Origin: Natrinema ejinorense
GTDB lineage: Archaea > Halobacteriota > Halobacteria > Halobacteriales > Natrialbaceae
Assembly: GCF_002494345.1 (NCBI RefSeq)
Contig: NZ_NXNI01000001.1
Coordinates: 3,720,001-3,784,000 of the forward strand
Length of the DNA: 64,000 bases
Reading direction: 5' to 3'
Below the pieces are notes generated by a model. It saw only the letters and a program-made list of their open reading frames with translations, was not told where the DNA came from and made no database searches. The position numbers and the translations under genes were made by a program. Of this stretch, positions 37,137 to 46,346 are shown in pieces; position 1 is the first letter of the stretch; each line of letters starts with the position of its first letter.

Positions 37137-37325
37137 TCACCGTGATCGCGATCCCGAGTAGTCGTGGCCGACGACGAGAGCGAGCGCGTGAAGCGCCAGC
37201 AGACCGACGAACAGCGACAGGCGACTGATCGAGTCGATTCCGGTGAGAATCACGGGGAGATAGACGACCGGCAACAGGGTTCCGATCCAGAATCCGGCGG
37301 CGGTGACGGAGTAGTGCAGACGCAT
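37137..37325 (-). CDS. Small two-helix membrane protein
   Basis: 62 residues with two hydrophobic segments (VTAAGFWIGTLLPVVYLPVIL and RLSLFVGLLALHALALVVGH in part) and a basic end. No family recognised. It starts 8 bp after the DUF7511 gene on the same strand and was probably formed as one transcript with it. Unknown function. Confidence 0.6.
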   Translation of the reverse strand: MRLHYSVTAAGFWIGTLLPVVYLPVILTGIDSISRLSLFVGLLALHALALVVGHDYSGSRSR

Positions 37326-37333
37326 CGTCGGAC

Positions 37334-37525
37334 CTATCGCATTGACTGGAGGTCGACGAACGAGTCGTCGTGGGCCGTGATCCAGTTGGTCATCAGTTCG
37401 TCCTCGCTAGCCCCATGCGGGAAAATCGCACACTCGTCGGGAGCGTTGTCGTTTTCGATCGTCACGTGATCGAGCTGGACAGTCGGTTCCTCGCTATCTG
37501 GCAGGTGAACGTCGGCATCGGTCAT
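37334..37525 (-). CDS. DUF7511-type small haloarchaeal protein
   Basis: 63 residues. VQLDHVTIENDNAPDECAIF, PHGASEDELMTNWITAHDDS and FVDLQSMR show the DUF7511 pattern also found at 23905-24135. It leads a two-gene unit with a small membrane protein. Unknown function. Confidence 0.78.
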   Translation of the reverse strand: MTDADVHLPDSEEPTVQLDHVTIENDNAPDECAIFPHGASEDELMTNWITAHDDSFVDLQSMR

Positions 37526-37757
37526 GGGGTATCAGGCGACGGATACTCGCGCCGGACACTGCTACCGGAGCCGATACCATTGTTATCGAGATGCTAATCC
37601 AACGATCCGGGGCGATAGGCCCCGGTTCCGTGCCGATTGCAGTCGGTCAACCGCACGAGCGAGACCGTGACGAGAACTGACGTGTACGAGCGTGCTACGA
37701 ACCGAACCGGGCGGAAATCGCTCCGAACGAGACGGCGTAACGACACGTTTCGACCGA

Positions 37758-38873
37758 TTATCTCGATATTGCCGGCCTGGAATCAAGCGTCAGTTCGCGT
37801 GTGATCGTCTCCCCGTCCCGTCGCAGACGAATCGTGACCGTGTCTCCGGGACTGGTCTCGAGTGCGAGATACGTCGCGAGTGCGTGATGGTCGGGGATCG
37901 GGTGCCCGTCCATCGCGAGGACGACGTCGCCGCCGACGGGGAGCGATTCGCCGCGTCGCTGGACGGTTCCTGTGGACGGCTGCAAGACACCGTCCGCACC
38001 GGAGCCGTCGACGACGTCCGTGACGATGACCCCTGTCGCCGCCTCGAGGTCGTTTGCTTCGGCGACGAGGCGGTCGACGGGTCTGTGTTCGATCCCCATA
38101 TCGGAGTGGTCGTACGAGCCGGTCTCGACGAGCGCCGGGATCACGCGTTCGGCGAGCGCCGCCGAGATCGCGAAGCCGATGTTGTCGCCGCCGCCGGAGT
38201 TGATCACCCCGACGACGTCGCCCTCGAGGTCGACGAGCGGACCGCCGCTGTTGCCGGGATTGACGGCGGCGTCGGTCTGGACGACGTTCGGGTAGGCGAA
38301 CTGCCGCTCGGGGAAGTCCAGCGTCCGGTCGACGCCACTGACGATTCCGGTCGACATCGTCCCCTCGAGCCCGTAGGGGTTGCCGACGGCGGCGACCTGC
38401 TGCCCGACGACGGGCCGTCGGTCGGTCAGGGAGAGCGGCGTCACCCCGTCGGGAACGTGGTCGACCTCGAGGACGGCCAGATCGCTGTGATAGTCGCGAC
38501 CGGCGAGCGTGGTGCTCGTCCAGTCGCCGGTGATGTACTGGAGGTCGGCCACCTCGCCGTCGGCGATGACGTGGTCGTTGGTGACGACGTGACGCTCGTC
38601 GTAGAGAAATCCCGACCCCTGCCCACGCCCCTCCGCGCCGGTAGCAGGGTCCTCGATACCGAACACGCGGACCTGGGTGACCGTTTCGATAATCGCGTTG
38701 TAGAGGTCCGTAAAGGCGGATCCCGCCGCGAGGTTCTCTCGGTCGATCGTATAGGACGAGTCACCCTCGATCGAACTGTCGACTCGGGGCTCGGCACAGC
38801 CGGCGACTGCACCGGCGAGCCCGGCGCTCGCGGCCGCGAGAAACGAGCGCCGACCCAGTCGGGAATCGTGCAT
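37758..38873 (-). CDS. htrA: HtrA/DegP-type serine protease, lipid-anchored
   Basis: 371 residues. A twin-arginine signal (LGRRSFLAAASAGLAGAVAG) ends at a lipobox Cys, so the protease works outside the membrane, degrading or refolding damaged exported proteins. The S1 triad is complete: VVTNDHVIADG (His), YHSDLAVLEVD (Asp) and AAVNPGNSGGPLVDLEG (Ser). A PDZ domain follows (residues about 260-360, GVIVTDVVDGSGADGVLQ, VVLAMDGHPIPDHHALATYL). Start taken at the Tat motif; the in-frame extension of 35 codons upstream is Arg-rich and without likeness. Confidence 0.93.
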   Translation of the reverse strand: MHDSRLGRRSFLAAASAGLAGAVAGCAEPRVDSSIEGDSSYTIDRENLAAGSAFTDLYNAIIETVTQVRVFGIEDPATGAEGRGQGSGFLYDERHVVTNDHVIADGEVADLQYITGDWTSTTLAGRDYHSDLAVLEVDHVPDGVTPLSLTDRRPVVGQQVAAVGNPYGLEGTMSTGIVSGVDRTLDFPERQFAYPNVVQTDAAVNPGNSGGPLVDLEGDVVGVINSGGGDNIGFAISAALAERVIPALVETGSYDHSDMGIEHRPVDRLVAEANDLEAATGVIVTDVVDGSGADGVLQPSTGTVQRRGESLPVGGDVVLAMDGHPIPDHHALATYLALETSPGDTVTIRLRRDGETITRELTLDSRPAISR

Positions 38874-39097
38874 GGTCGGGGGATAGGATCGAATCCATTT
38901 GAATCTCCGGACTCGGAGACGAGTCCGTGACCGTGCAGGCGACTGCTCGGCGGGAGGGCGTTCTCTCCCCGATCTCACAGCGGTCGCCGTGGCTACGCTC
39001 GCCCGCGTCCGAGGTATCCCGGTCGGCGGGTCCGGACAGCGACGGCCGCCCCGGCGAAGGGAAAACGTGTTACCCGCGGCTCCCCCACTCTCGAGAC

Positions 39098-40471
39098 ATG
39101 ATCACGGAAGACGCCCGCGCGTTGCTGGCGACCGGAGCCGTCTGTGACTCCTGTCTCGGGCGGCCCTTCGCCGAGCGGAGTTTCGGGCTGACCAACGCCG
39201 AACGCGGTCGGGCGCTACGGACGACGGTCGCGCTGGCCGACGACGAGGACTTCGAGCCCACCGATCCCGCGGATTGCTGGGTCTGTGAGGGGTATTGTGG
39301 CACGTTCGACGCCATCGCCGAGACGATCGTCGAGGCCCTCGAGGGCGTCGACTTCGCCACCTATCAGGTCGGCACACGGGTGCCGCCGCTGGTCGAGGAG
39401 AACGAGCGACTCTTCCGGGAGGACGCCGGCCTCGAGCCCGATGTCGGCGAGTCGATCAAGCGCGAAATGAACCGCGAAGTGGGACGACGCGTCGGTGCGA
39501 AAACGGACACCGAGGTCGACTTCGATCGGCCCGACGTCCTCGCCGTCGTCGATCTCGAGGGGTTCGATCCGCGCGAAACCCTCGAGTCGGGAACCGTCAC
39601 GAGCCACGCGGTCGACGTCCAGATCAACCCCGCGTTCGTCTACGGCCGGTATCGCAAACTCGAGCGCGACATCCCACAGACGGAGTGGCCCTGTCGGGAG
39701 TGTGGCGGCAGCGGGATCCAACTGGGCGACGGCGGCGAGGAGCCCTGCGAGTACTGCGGCGGCTCCGGGTATCTGTACGACACGAGCGTCGAACAGGTCG
39801 TTCGCCCCCACGTCGTCGCGGCCATGAACGGCGACGAGGGCACCTTCCACGGCGCGGGACGGGAGGACGTCGACGCCCGCATGCTCGAGGGCGGCCGGCC
39901 GTTCGTCCTCGAGGTGAAACGACCGAAGACGCGCGATCCCGATCCCGAAACGCTCGAGCGCGAGATCAACGAGGCCGCCGACGGGGCAGTCGAGGTCTCG
40001 GGGCTCCGGCTGGCGACCTACGAGATGGTCGAGCGCGTCAAGGAACACGACGCGAGCAAACAGTACCGGGCCGACGTCGAGTTCGCGGCGCCGGTCGACG
40101 AAGACGCCCTCGAGACGGCGCTCGCCGAACTCGAGGGGACGACCGTCGATCAGTACACCCCCGAACGAGTCGACCACCGGCGAGCCGGACTGACCCGCGA
40201 GCGGACGGTGTACGGGATCGGCGCCGATCTCCGCTCGCCGACCGAGGCCGAAGTCCGGATCCACGGTGAAGGCGGCCTCTACGTGAAGGAACTCGTCAGC
40301 AGCGACGACGGCCGGACCGAGCCGAGCCTGGCGGGCGTCCTCGAGACCGAGGCCGAAGTGACGGCACTGGACGTGACCGCCGTCGAAGGCGAAGACGAGC
40401 CGTTCGAACGCGAGGAGTACTTCCTGGACGAGCCACGCGACGACGGCGAGACGGCATCGGGAGACGCCTGA
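39098..40471 (+). CDS. pus10: tRNA pseudouridine synthase Pus10
   Basis: 457 residues. Pus10 converts U54 and U55 of the tRNA T-loop to pseudouridine. The N-terminal zinc-binding/THUMP part has CDSCLGRPFAE and WVCEGYC. The middle has the archaeal RYRKLERDIPQTEWPC motif leading to a zinc knuckle CRECGGSG...CEYCGGSG, which is longer than in methanogens. The catalytic Asp lies in GREDVDARMLEGGRPFVLEV. The start is the ATG of MITEDARALLATG; an upstream in-frame ATG (38927) gives no likeness. Its TGA coincides with the start of hairpin family B. TrmY, which acts on Pus10 product, is nearby. Confidence 0.94.
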   Translation: MITEDARALLATGAVCDSCLGRPFAERSFGLTNAERGRALRTTVALADDEDFEPTDPADCWVCEGYCGTFDAIAETIVEALEGVDFATYQVGTRVPPLVEENERLFREDAGLEPDVGESIKREMNREVGRRVGAKTDTEVDFDRPDVLAVVDLEGFDPRETLESGTVTSHAVDVQINPAFVYGRYRKLERDIPQTEWPCRECGGSGIQLGDGGEEPCEYCGGSGYLYDTSVEQVVRPHVVAAMNGDEGTFHGAGREDVDARMLEGGRPFVLEVKRPKTRDPDPETLEREINEAADGAVEVSGLRLATYEMVERVKEHDASKQYRADVEFAAPVDEDALETALAELEGTTVDQYTPERVDHRRAGLTRERTVYGIGADLRSPTEAEVRIHGEGGLYVKELVSSDDGRTEPSLAGVLETEAEVTALDVTAVEGEDEPFEREEYFLDEPRDDGETASGDA

Positions 40472-40554
40472 GACGGTTTCGCTGTCACTGGTTCCCGGCC
40501 TACCCCACCGCGGGTCGCGGCTGAGCCGGCACTGACCGACAGGAGTCCGTCTGA
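40469..40554. repeat. 86-bp hairpin repeat, family B, copy 2 (degenerate inner stem)
   Basis: TGAGACGGTTTCGCTGTC begins with the pus10 stop; CCGGCACTGACCGACAGGAG and GTCCGTCTGA close it. The outer arms pair as in other copies, but the inner stem has decayed. It lies between convergent pus10 and the small gene at 40595. Confidence 0.65.
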
Positions 40555-40594
40555 AACCCCCCGGTTCGGCCACGCGGCCTGCGCCGTCTCGCGC

Positions 40595-40894
40595 CTACGG
40601 TTCGGCGAGTTCGTCGACGACCGAGTCCTCGAGGTGGCGTTTGAGAACGCGGAAATCCGCCGCTCGCTTCCGACCCACCACCGCAGTCAGTTCCTCGAAC
40701 GTGATTTCGTCGTCGTAGTATGCGGCAGCGACCTCCTGCTCGAGCGCGCCGTCACGGACGCGTTCGAGGTAGTCTTCGAGCGCAGCGACGAGGAGCCCGG
40801 ACCGGCTCGCTCCGAGCGCAGTCGAGAGAACGCCCGCCGGCTCGAGGAGTCGAGTCGGGACATCGAGTTCGATTGCTTCCGTCTCCGAATTCAC
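40595..40894 (-). CDS. Small conserved haloarchaeal protein, ribbon-helix/UPF0175-like
   Basis: 99 residues from GTG. MNSETEAIELDVPTRLLEPA is followed by SRSGLLVAALEDYLERVRDG and ALEQEVAAAYYDDEITFEEL, TAVVGRKRAADFRVLKRHLE. The N-terminal strand and two helices, and the YYDxxITFEELxxxVGR helix pair, resemble DNA-binding antitoxin-like UPF0175 proteins; no toxin gene is adjacent. ATATTTATCC on the minus strand is 26 bp before this GTG, so the start is leaderless. It is divergent from rnhB with 93 bp between them. Confidence 0.7.
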   Translation of the reverse strand: MNSETEAIELDVPTRLLEPAGVLSTALGASRSGLLVAALEDYLERVRDGALEQEVAAAYYDDEITFEELTAVVGRKRAADFRVLKRHLEDSVVDELAEP

Positions 40895-40987
40895 GACACG
40901 CCGTTTCGCGCCCACGGATAAATATCGTGTGACACGTCCGGGACCGACAACGCAACGGTTTAGCACGCGGCGACGGATCCACGGAGT

Positions 40988-41659
40988 ATGCCATTCGGCG
41001 TCGACGAAGCCGGCAAGGGCCCAGCCCTGGGATCGATGTTCGCCGCGGCCGTCTTCCTCGAGGACCCGGCCGACCTCCCCGACGGAATCAGGGATTCGAA
41101 ACGACTCACGCCCGATCGACGCGACGAACTGGCGGCGATCCTGCGGGACGACGATGGGATCGCGGTCGGCGTCGCCGAAGTCACGCCGGCGCGGATCGAC
41201 GACCCCGAGACGGACATGAACTCGCTTGCGGTCGCAGCCCACGGGGAGGCGATCGAGGACGCCCTCGCGGAGTTCGAACGGGACGTCGCCACGAACGATC
41301 CGATAACGGGACTCTGTGACGCCTGCGACACCGACGCCGACCGGTTCGCACGCCGGGTCGCGGCGGCCTGCTCGCTCGAGTCGATCGCCGTCGACGCGCG
41401 TCACGGTGCCGACGACGAGTCGCCGCTGGTCGGCGCGGCGAGTATCGTCGCCAAGGTCGAACGCGACGCACACGTCGCCGCCCTCGCCGACGAGTACGGG
41501 GAGATCGGCAGCGGCTATCCGGGCGATTCGACCACCCGCGAGTTCCTCGCGGCGTACGTCGACGAACACCGCGAACTCCCACCGTTCGCACGCGAATCGT
41601 GGTCGACCTGCGAAGACGCGCTCGCCGCGGCCGAACAGACCGGCCTCGAGCAGTTTTAG
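40988..41659 (+). CDS. rnhB: Ribonuclease HII
   Basis: 223 residues. RNase HII cuts RNA in RNA-DNA hybrids and removes single ribonucleotides and primers. The N-terminus MPFGVDEAGKGPALG has the catalytic Asp-Glu pair at residues 6-7, followed by GIRDSKRLTPDRRDEL; the second half holds LCDACDTDADRFARRV and the catalytic Asp region DARHGADDESPLVGAASIVA with KVERDAH. The ending SWSTCEDALAAAEQTGLEQF is typical. Single gene reading towards the TRIC channel, 83 bp away. Confidence 0.95.
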   Translation: MPFGVDEAGKGPALGSMFAAAVFLEDPADLPDGIRDSKRLTPDRRDELAAILRDDDGIAVGVAEVTPARIDDPETDMNSLAVAAHGEAIEDALAEFERDVATNDPITGLCDACDTDADRFARRVAAACSLESIAVDARHGADDESPLVGAASIVAKVERDAHVAALADEYGEIGSGYPGDSTTREFLAAYVDEHRELPPFARESWSTCEDALAAAEQTGLEQF

Positions 41660-41742
41660 CGTCTGTCGTCCCCGTCGCGTCCCCGATGGAGCGCGCTGAC
41701 GATGCGTAGCGCTCAAGACGCTCGCTGGCCTTGACGAAACCA

Positions 41743-42396
41743 GTGGTACGAGAGGTGGCTGCAGCGCTGTTCGTCGATCCGTTCGCCGCGATGAACGCGA
41801 TCGGACTCGTCGCGTTCGCGCTGGTCGGGGCGACCAAGGCGATCCGCGAGGAGTTCGACCTGTTCGGCGTCACCGTCGTCGGACTCGTCACGGCGTTCGC
41901 CGGCGGCGCGACGCGAGACATCCTCGTCAATCGGGTGCCACTAGCGCTGCAGTCGCCGGTCGAGATCGCCCTCGGATTGGCCGGCGTGGCGCTGGCGATC
42001 GGCGTGAGCGTCGCCGTCGATTCGGCTGACGATCATCCGATTACGCTGCTCTCCGACGCCGTCGGACTCGCCGCGTTCGCCACGGCCGGTGCTATCGTCG
42101 CGACCGACGTCGGCGTCTCGGGGTTTGGCGTCGTCACGATCGCAACGATCAACGCCGTCGGCGGCGGTGCGTTCGCGGACATCCTGCTGGACCGATCGCC
42201 GTTCATTCTGCTCGAGGACTTCTATGCGAGTTGTGCAGTACTCGGCGGTGGGACCTACTGGGTGGTCGTCCTCCTGGGAGCCTCCGGGAGCGTCGCCGCG
42301 GCGATCTGTGCAGCGGTGACGGTCGGAACGCGCATCGCCGCCGTCACCTACGGCTGGCGGCTTCCGACGGCACAGGTGCTTCGGACGAGCGCGTGA
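41743..42396 (+). CDS. TRIC-type cation channel (UPF0126/YadS family)
   Basis: 217 residues from GTG (MVREVAAALFVD). The protein is a seven-helix membrane channel made of two repeated halves: AAMNAIGLVAFALVGATKAI, FGVTVVGLVTAFAGGATRDI and the second half AVGLAAFATAGAIVATDVGV, GFGVVTIATINAVGGGAFAD. The GGATRDI and GGGAFADI loops match the two glycine-rich pore signatures of TRIC proteins. The upstream codon TTG (41731) is an alternative start; GTG is preferred as TTG is rare in haloarchaea. Permeant ion unknown. Confidence 0.82.
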   Translation: MVREVAAALFVDPFAAMNAIGLVAFALVGATKAIREEFDLFGVTVVGLVTAFAGGATRDILVNRVPLALQSPVEIALGLAGVALAIGVSVAVDSADDHPITLLSDAVGLAAFATAGAIVATDVGVSGFGVVTIATINAVGGGAFADILLDRSPFILLEDFYASCAVLGGGTYWVVVLLGASGSVAAAICAAVTVGTRIAAVTYGWRLPTAQVLRTSA

Positions 42397-42421
42397 TCGA
42401 CGACCGAGAGCGGTTCCCGTT

Positions 42422-42766
42422 TCAGTTCGCACGCCAGAGCGCGTAGACGTAGCAGCCGACCCCGAGAAAGACCAGCAGCGACGAGAGCGCGTTGAGGGCT
42501 GCCGACCGCGTGACGACGGCACCGAAGGTGAACACGCCGCCGGCGACGAGACAGCCCGCAGCCACGGCCAGCACCGATCGCGGTTCGCGACGCTGACCGT
42601 ACAGCATCGCTCCCACGGCGATCGCGATGACGCCGAAGCCCAGTTCCGCAACGGTCGCCGCCAGCGGATCGTTCGTGATCGTGGCGTAGGCTATCACGAC
42701 GAAGTAGCCGACGATCAGGGCAGTGATCGCTCGAGAGCGCGCCGTCGATCCGGCAGTCACGTCCAT
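42422..42766 (-). CDS. Small four-helix membrane protein
   Basis: 114 residues, with hydrophobic segments ITALIVGYFVVIAYATIT, AATVAELGFGVIAIAVGAML, VLAVAAGCLVAGGVFTFGAV and ALNALSSLLVFLGVGCYVYAL. No charged motifs in the membrane and no family recognised. It lies convergent with the TRIC gene and 25 bp downstream of the CPBP protease stop, on the same strand as the lonB unit, so may be its last member. Confidence 0.65.
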   Translation of the reverse strand: MDVTAGSTARSRAITALIVGYFVVIAYATITNDPLAATVAELGFGVIAIAVGAMLYGQRREPRSVLAVAAGCLVAGGVFTFGAVVTRSAALNALSSLLVFLGVGCYVYALWRAN

Positions 42767-42791
42767 GACTCGATCAATCGGCTCCCATGCT

Positions 42792-43859
42792 TTAGCCTTC
42801 GAGGGTTTCGGCCCACTCGAGACCGATCCCTTCGTGGACGACGAACTCGAGGGCGTTGACGAGGTAGTGAGCGACGACGACGACCAGCAGGCTCCCGGTG
42901 ACGATGAAGACGACCGCGAGGACGAACCCGAGGAGGCCGGTGACGACGATCCCGATCGAGCCCTGCATGCCGTGGCCGAGCGCGAACGCGATCGACGAGC
43001 CGACCGCGAGCAGCCACGGCGAGAGGCCGAAGCCGGCGGCGGGGACGCCGATCAGCGCCGCCCGAAAGAGAAACTCCTCGAAGACGGCGATGATCGGGAG
43101 GACGCCGCCCAACAGGAGCAGCCAGTCGCCGGTCGAATCGGGCGCTAAGAGCTCCCGCAGGTCCTCGTCGTGATCGAAGCCGAGGTGGGTCGCCGCCGCC
43201 GCGGCGAGTTCGTTCCCGACGTAGACGACGACGCCGACCGCGATCCCCCAGCGCAGTCCCGTCTCGAGGGCCGATACGGAGGCGTCGATCCCCAGCGCCG
43301 ACGGCGGAATCGCCGTGTAGACCGCCGCGCCGAGTAACACGAGCGCGAACAGGCCCTGCGAGAAGGCCACGTTCGCCAGGACCATCCCGGTCGACAGCGA
43401 GTCCGGATCGACGTCCCGATCGAGCCGTCCCCGTCGATCGTCACCGAGAGCGGCGGTGGGGCCCTCCCTCGAGCCGTCGGAGGCAGTCGCGGGGTTGCGG
43501 TTGCTCTCGTCATCGGGGGTGTTAGTGCTGTTCGTGCGCTCATCACCGGTACCGTTCGTGCGGTGCGCTGGGTCGAGGGTCGACGACTGCTCCGCTGGCC
43601 GGACGGCTCGGTCGGACTCCCGGTTTTCAGGGACGGATCCGTCCCCGTCGGCATCGGCTGGTGGTTCGTGAGGTCGGGGGCTCGAGTCGGTGGGTGTGGC
43701 GTCGGAATCGGTCTCGAACGACGCGTCAGCCCGGGCCTCGGGCTCGTCGCTGGGGGCCGCGGGGCCGTCGCTAAACGCCGATTGGGTCAGATGCGATAAA
43801 ACGAGCAGCACTACGAGGACGACGCCCGTAATCCCGACGAACGTCGCCCACTGGGGCAT
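42792..43859 (-). CDS. CPBP-family intramembrane metalloprotease
   Basis: 355 residues. A first transmembrane helix (ATFVGITGVVLVVLLVLSHL) is followed by about 110 residues of acidic, Ser/Thr/Asp-rich linker, then multiple helices with the CPBP motif PIIAVFEEFLFRAALIG, SIAFALGHGMQGSIGIVVTG and VVVAHYLVNALEF. The EExxxR and HxxxN motifs supply the catalytic Glu and zinc ligands of this family. It begins on the base after the lonB stop with no spacer, so they form one transcript and may share a membrane-protein quality-control task. Confidence 0.88.
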   Translation of the reverse strand: MPQWATFVGITGVVLVVLLVLSHLTQSAFSDGPAAPSDEPEARADASFETDSDATPTDSSPRPHEPPADADGDGSVPENRESDRAVRPAEQSSTLDPAHRTNGTGDERTNSTNTPDDESNRNPATASDGSREGPTAALGDDRRGRLDRDVDPDSLSTGMVLANVAFSQGLFALVLLGAAVYTAIPPSALGIDASVSALETGLRWGIAVGVVVYVGNELAAAAATHLGFDHDEDLRELLAPDSTGDWLLLLGGVLPIIAVFEEFLFRAALIGVPAAGFGLSPWLLAVGSSIAFALGHGMQGSIGIVVTGLLGFVLAVVFIVTGSLLVVVVAHYLVNALEFVVHEGIGLEWAETLEG

Positions 43860-46046
43860 TTACTGTGGGCTGGGGTTCGAGCCGCCGGCGGAGCCGACGG
43901 TGCCCTGGTCGAACGCCGTCCCGGTGATCGACTTGAGCCGATCGACCAGCGAGTCCTTCTTGGGTTCGCCCATCAGGGCGACGTCGAGGACTTCGCTGAT
44001 GTTCGCACAGGGGATGATCTCGATCATCTCCTCGTACTCCTCTTCGATCATCACGTCCTGCTTGTTCGCTTCAGGGATGATGACCTTGGTACAGCCGGCC
44101 TTGGCGGCGGCTTCGATCTTGTGGGTGACCCCGCCGACCGGCAACACGTCGCCCCGAACCGACAGCGAGCCGGTCATGGCGACCGACTGGTCGACCGGGA
44201 TGTTCTCGAGGGCACTGATGACGGCGGTCGCCACCGTGATGGAGGCGGAGTCGCCGTCGACGCCCTGTTGCCCGGCCTGGACGAACTGGATGTGGATGTC
44301 CTTCTCCGAGAGATCGACGTCGGAGAACTTCTTGATGATCGCGGAGACGTTCTGGACCGATTCCTCGGCCATCTCCTGGAGTTTGCCGGTCGCGATCACT
44401 TGACCGCCACCCTGTGCGGGGGCGATTTCGGCCATGACCGGGAGCATGATACCCGAGTCCTCGCCCATGACCGCGAGGCCGTTGACGCGGCCCTCGACGC
44501 CGCCTTCGTTGACCTGCAGTTCGTAGTCCTTGCGGCGCTCGATGTAGTCGTCGGCGAGTTGCTGTTCGATCGAGCGCGAGCGTCGCTTGGCCTGCAAGAC
44601 GTCGTCCCGGGTGGTGTACTCCTTGTCCTCGGCGCGGGCGATGTCGCCGGCGACGCGGACCAGCCCACCGAGGCTGCGGAACAACAGCGTGAGGTGGTTC
44701 TTCCGGCCCGAACGGCGCTTGGCCTCGAGGATGACTTCCTCGACGGCGTCGTCGGTGAAGTGTGGCAGGCGGCCGTCGCGTTCGACCTCCTGGGCGATGA
44801 AGCGGGCGTACTTGCGCCGCATCTCGGGGGTGTCCTCGATGGTGTCGTCCATGTAGACCTCGTAGCCGTACCCTTTGATCCGGTTGCGGAGCGCGGGGTG
44901 CATGTTCTCCATGGCGTCGAGGTTCCCGGCAGCGACCATGATGAAGTCACAGGGGACGGGTTCGGTCTGGACCATCGCGCCCGAGGAGCGCTCGGACTGG
45001 CCCGTGATGGCGAACTCGCCTTCCTGGATGGCCGTCATCAGCTTCTGCTGGGTGCGGATGTCGAGCGTGTTGATCTCGTCGACGAACAGCACGCCCTTGT
45101 TGGACTTGTGGATCGACCCCGGCTCGACGCGGTCGTGACTCGGGGTCTCCATGCCGCCGGACTGGAAGGGGTCGTGACGGACGTCGCCCAGCAGTGCACC
45201 GGCGTGGGCACCGGTCGCGTCCTCGAAGGGCGCGACGCGCTGATCGCCGTTGTTGACGATCATGTTGGGCACCATCGCGTCCGAGCCACGACTGGTGTAG
45301 CGGAAGATCAGCCAGATGATCCCTGCCGCGAGGACGCCGAGCAGAATGCTGGCGGGGCTGAGGATCGCGTAGCCGATGACGACCGCGATGATGATCCACA
45401 TCAGGATCGAGCGCATCTGGTTGCGCTTGCGGGCCTCCTCCTTGTGGGCGTCGATGATCTGTTCGCCTTTCCCGGCGGGAACGGTGCGAACCTTCGGCTC
45501 GTTGCCGTCGTCGGGGTTGTGGTAGACTAAAACGTCCTGGAGATCCTCCTTGGGAAGCAGCTGACTCATCGCCTTCGCCAGCATCGACTTGCCGGTCCCC
45601 GGCGAGCCGATCATCATGACGTGTCGGCGCTGCTTGGCTGCTTTAATGATGATATCTCGTGCCTCGTCCTGGCCGATGACCTGATCGACGAGCCGATCGG
45701 GGACCTCGATGTCCTCGGTCGAATCGATCTTCAGACCGCCCAGAAGGTCGTCCTCGGCGATCTCCTCGTCGACCTCGACGCCGGGATCGACCTCGACCGT
45801 GCTCCCGAGGTCCTCGACGGTCTCGATGTCGTCGTCCTCGTCGTCGGACGGCGTCTCGAATTCGTCGATCGGGTCGTCCTCGTCGGAGGCCGGATCGAAG
45901 TCCTCGATCGGGTCGTCGACGTCGTTGTGGCGGTCACCGTCCTCCTCGAGCGGCGACCGGTCTCCCTGACGCTCGGGCTCGTTCTCGTCGGGGCGAGCGT
46001 CCGAAGCGTCTTCGGGAGGGTCGTCAACGTTCGTATCGTTACTCAT
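43860..46046 (-). CDS. lonB: Archaeal Lon protease (LonB), membrane-anchored
   Basis: 728 residues. An acidic N-terminal extension of about 110 residues precedes the AAA+ module: Walker A IGSPGTGKSMLAKAM at 146-160, two transmembrane segments at about 212-250 (MWIIIAVVIGYAILSPASIL and GVLAAGIIWLIFRY), which hold it at the membrane, and Walker B GVLFVDEINTLD. The C-terminal protease domain has the Ser-Lys dyad in GVDGDSASITVATAV (Ser600) and VGGVTHKIEAAAKAG (Lys643). LonB degrades misfolded and regulatory proteins such as phytoene synthase in Haloferax. A TATA box GTATATCAG at 46086 leaves a short leader. Confidence 0.97.
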   Translation of the reverse strand: MSNDTNVDDPPEDASDARPDENEPERQGDRSPLEEDGDRHNDVDDPIEDFDPASDEDDPIDEFETPSDDEDDDIETVEDLGSTVEVDPGVEVDEEIAEDDLLGGLKIDSTEDIEVPDRLVDQVIGQDEARDIIIKAAKQRRHVMMIGSPGTGKSMLAKAMSQLLPKEDLQDVLVYHNPDDGNEPKVRTVPAGKGEQIIDAHKEEARKRNQMRSILMWIIIAVVIGYAILSPASILLGVLAAGIIWLIFRYTSRGSDAMVPNMIVNNGDQRVAPFEDATGAHAGALLGDVRHDPFQSGGMETPSHDRVEPGSIHKSNKGVLFVDEINTLDIRTQQKLMTAIQEGEFAITGQSERSSGAMVQTEPVPCDFIMVAAGNLDAMENMHPALRNRIKGYGYEVYMDDTIEDTPEMRRKYARFIAQEVERDGRLPHFTDDAVEEVILEAKRRSGRKNHLTLLFRSLGGLVRVAGDIARAEDKEYTTRDDVLQAKRRSRSIEQQLADDYIERRKDYELQVNEGGVEGRVNGLAVMGEDSGIMLPVMAEIAPAQGGGQVIATGKLQEMAEESVQNVSAIIKKFSDVDLSEKDIHIQFVQAGQQGVDGDSASITVATAVISALENIPVDQSVAMTGSLSVRGDVLPVGGVTHKIEAAAKAGCTKVIIPEANKQDVMIEEEYEEMIEIIPCANISEVLDVALMGEPKKDSLVDRLKSITGTAFDQGTVGSAGGSNPSPQ

Positions 46047-46346
46047 AGAACTCTGTTCAGTACCTGATTCGAAGGGATTGGGACTGATATACTTTCTCCA
46101 TGCGGAGGATGGTGTCAGTTGCGGATACCGGGGGGAACAGCGGCCGTGGATGGGAATCAGCGCACAACACCGATCTCTTTAATACGATGTTACTATAATT
46201 GGAATATTCTGTTGAGTGATCAGTCTCGATCGAACACTGTCGGTGAGGGGTGGTAACTGATTATGTCCAGACACGAACGATGCGTCGACACCGCGACTCC
46301 TCGGAAACTCGCCACGCTTAAGCGCTGTGCCCGTACAGTGTCCGGC
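46047..46346. other. Divergent promoter region of lonB and nadM
   Basis: No gene. AAGTATATCAG on the minus strand near 46086-46094 serves lonB. An AT-rich stretch at 46185-46212 (TTTAATACGATG, ACTATAATTGGAATATTC) has no gene behind it. CGCTTAAGCG at 46315-46324 lies 27 bp before the nadM ATG and acts as its TATA element. Confidence 0.5.

Noticed and set aside
37691-38930. Long plus-strand frame over the HtrA gene
   Set aside because: It is the antisense of htrA, which has a complete catalytic triad and signal peptide.
39690-39790. DnaJ-like CxxCGGxG knuckle inside Pus10 as a novel fusion
   Set aside because: Archaeal Pus10 proteins are known to carry a zinc knuckle after the WPC motif; only the longer spacing is unusual.
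46185-46212. AT-rich stretch upstream of nadM as a separate promoter or small RNA gene
   Set aside because: No conserved motif or hairpin with a following T-run was found, and no frame starts there.
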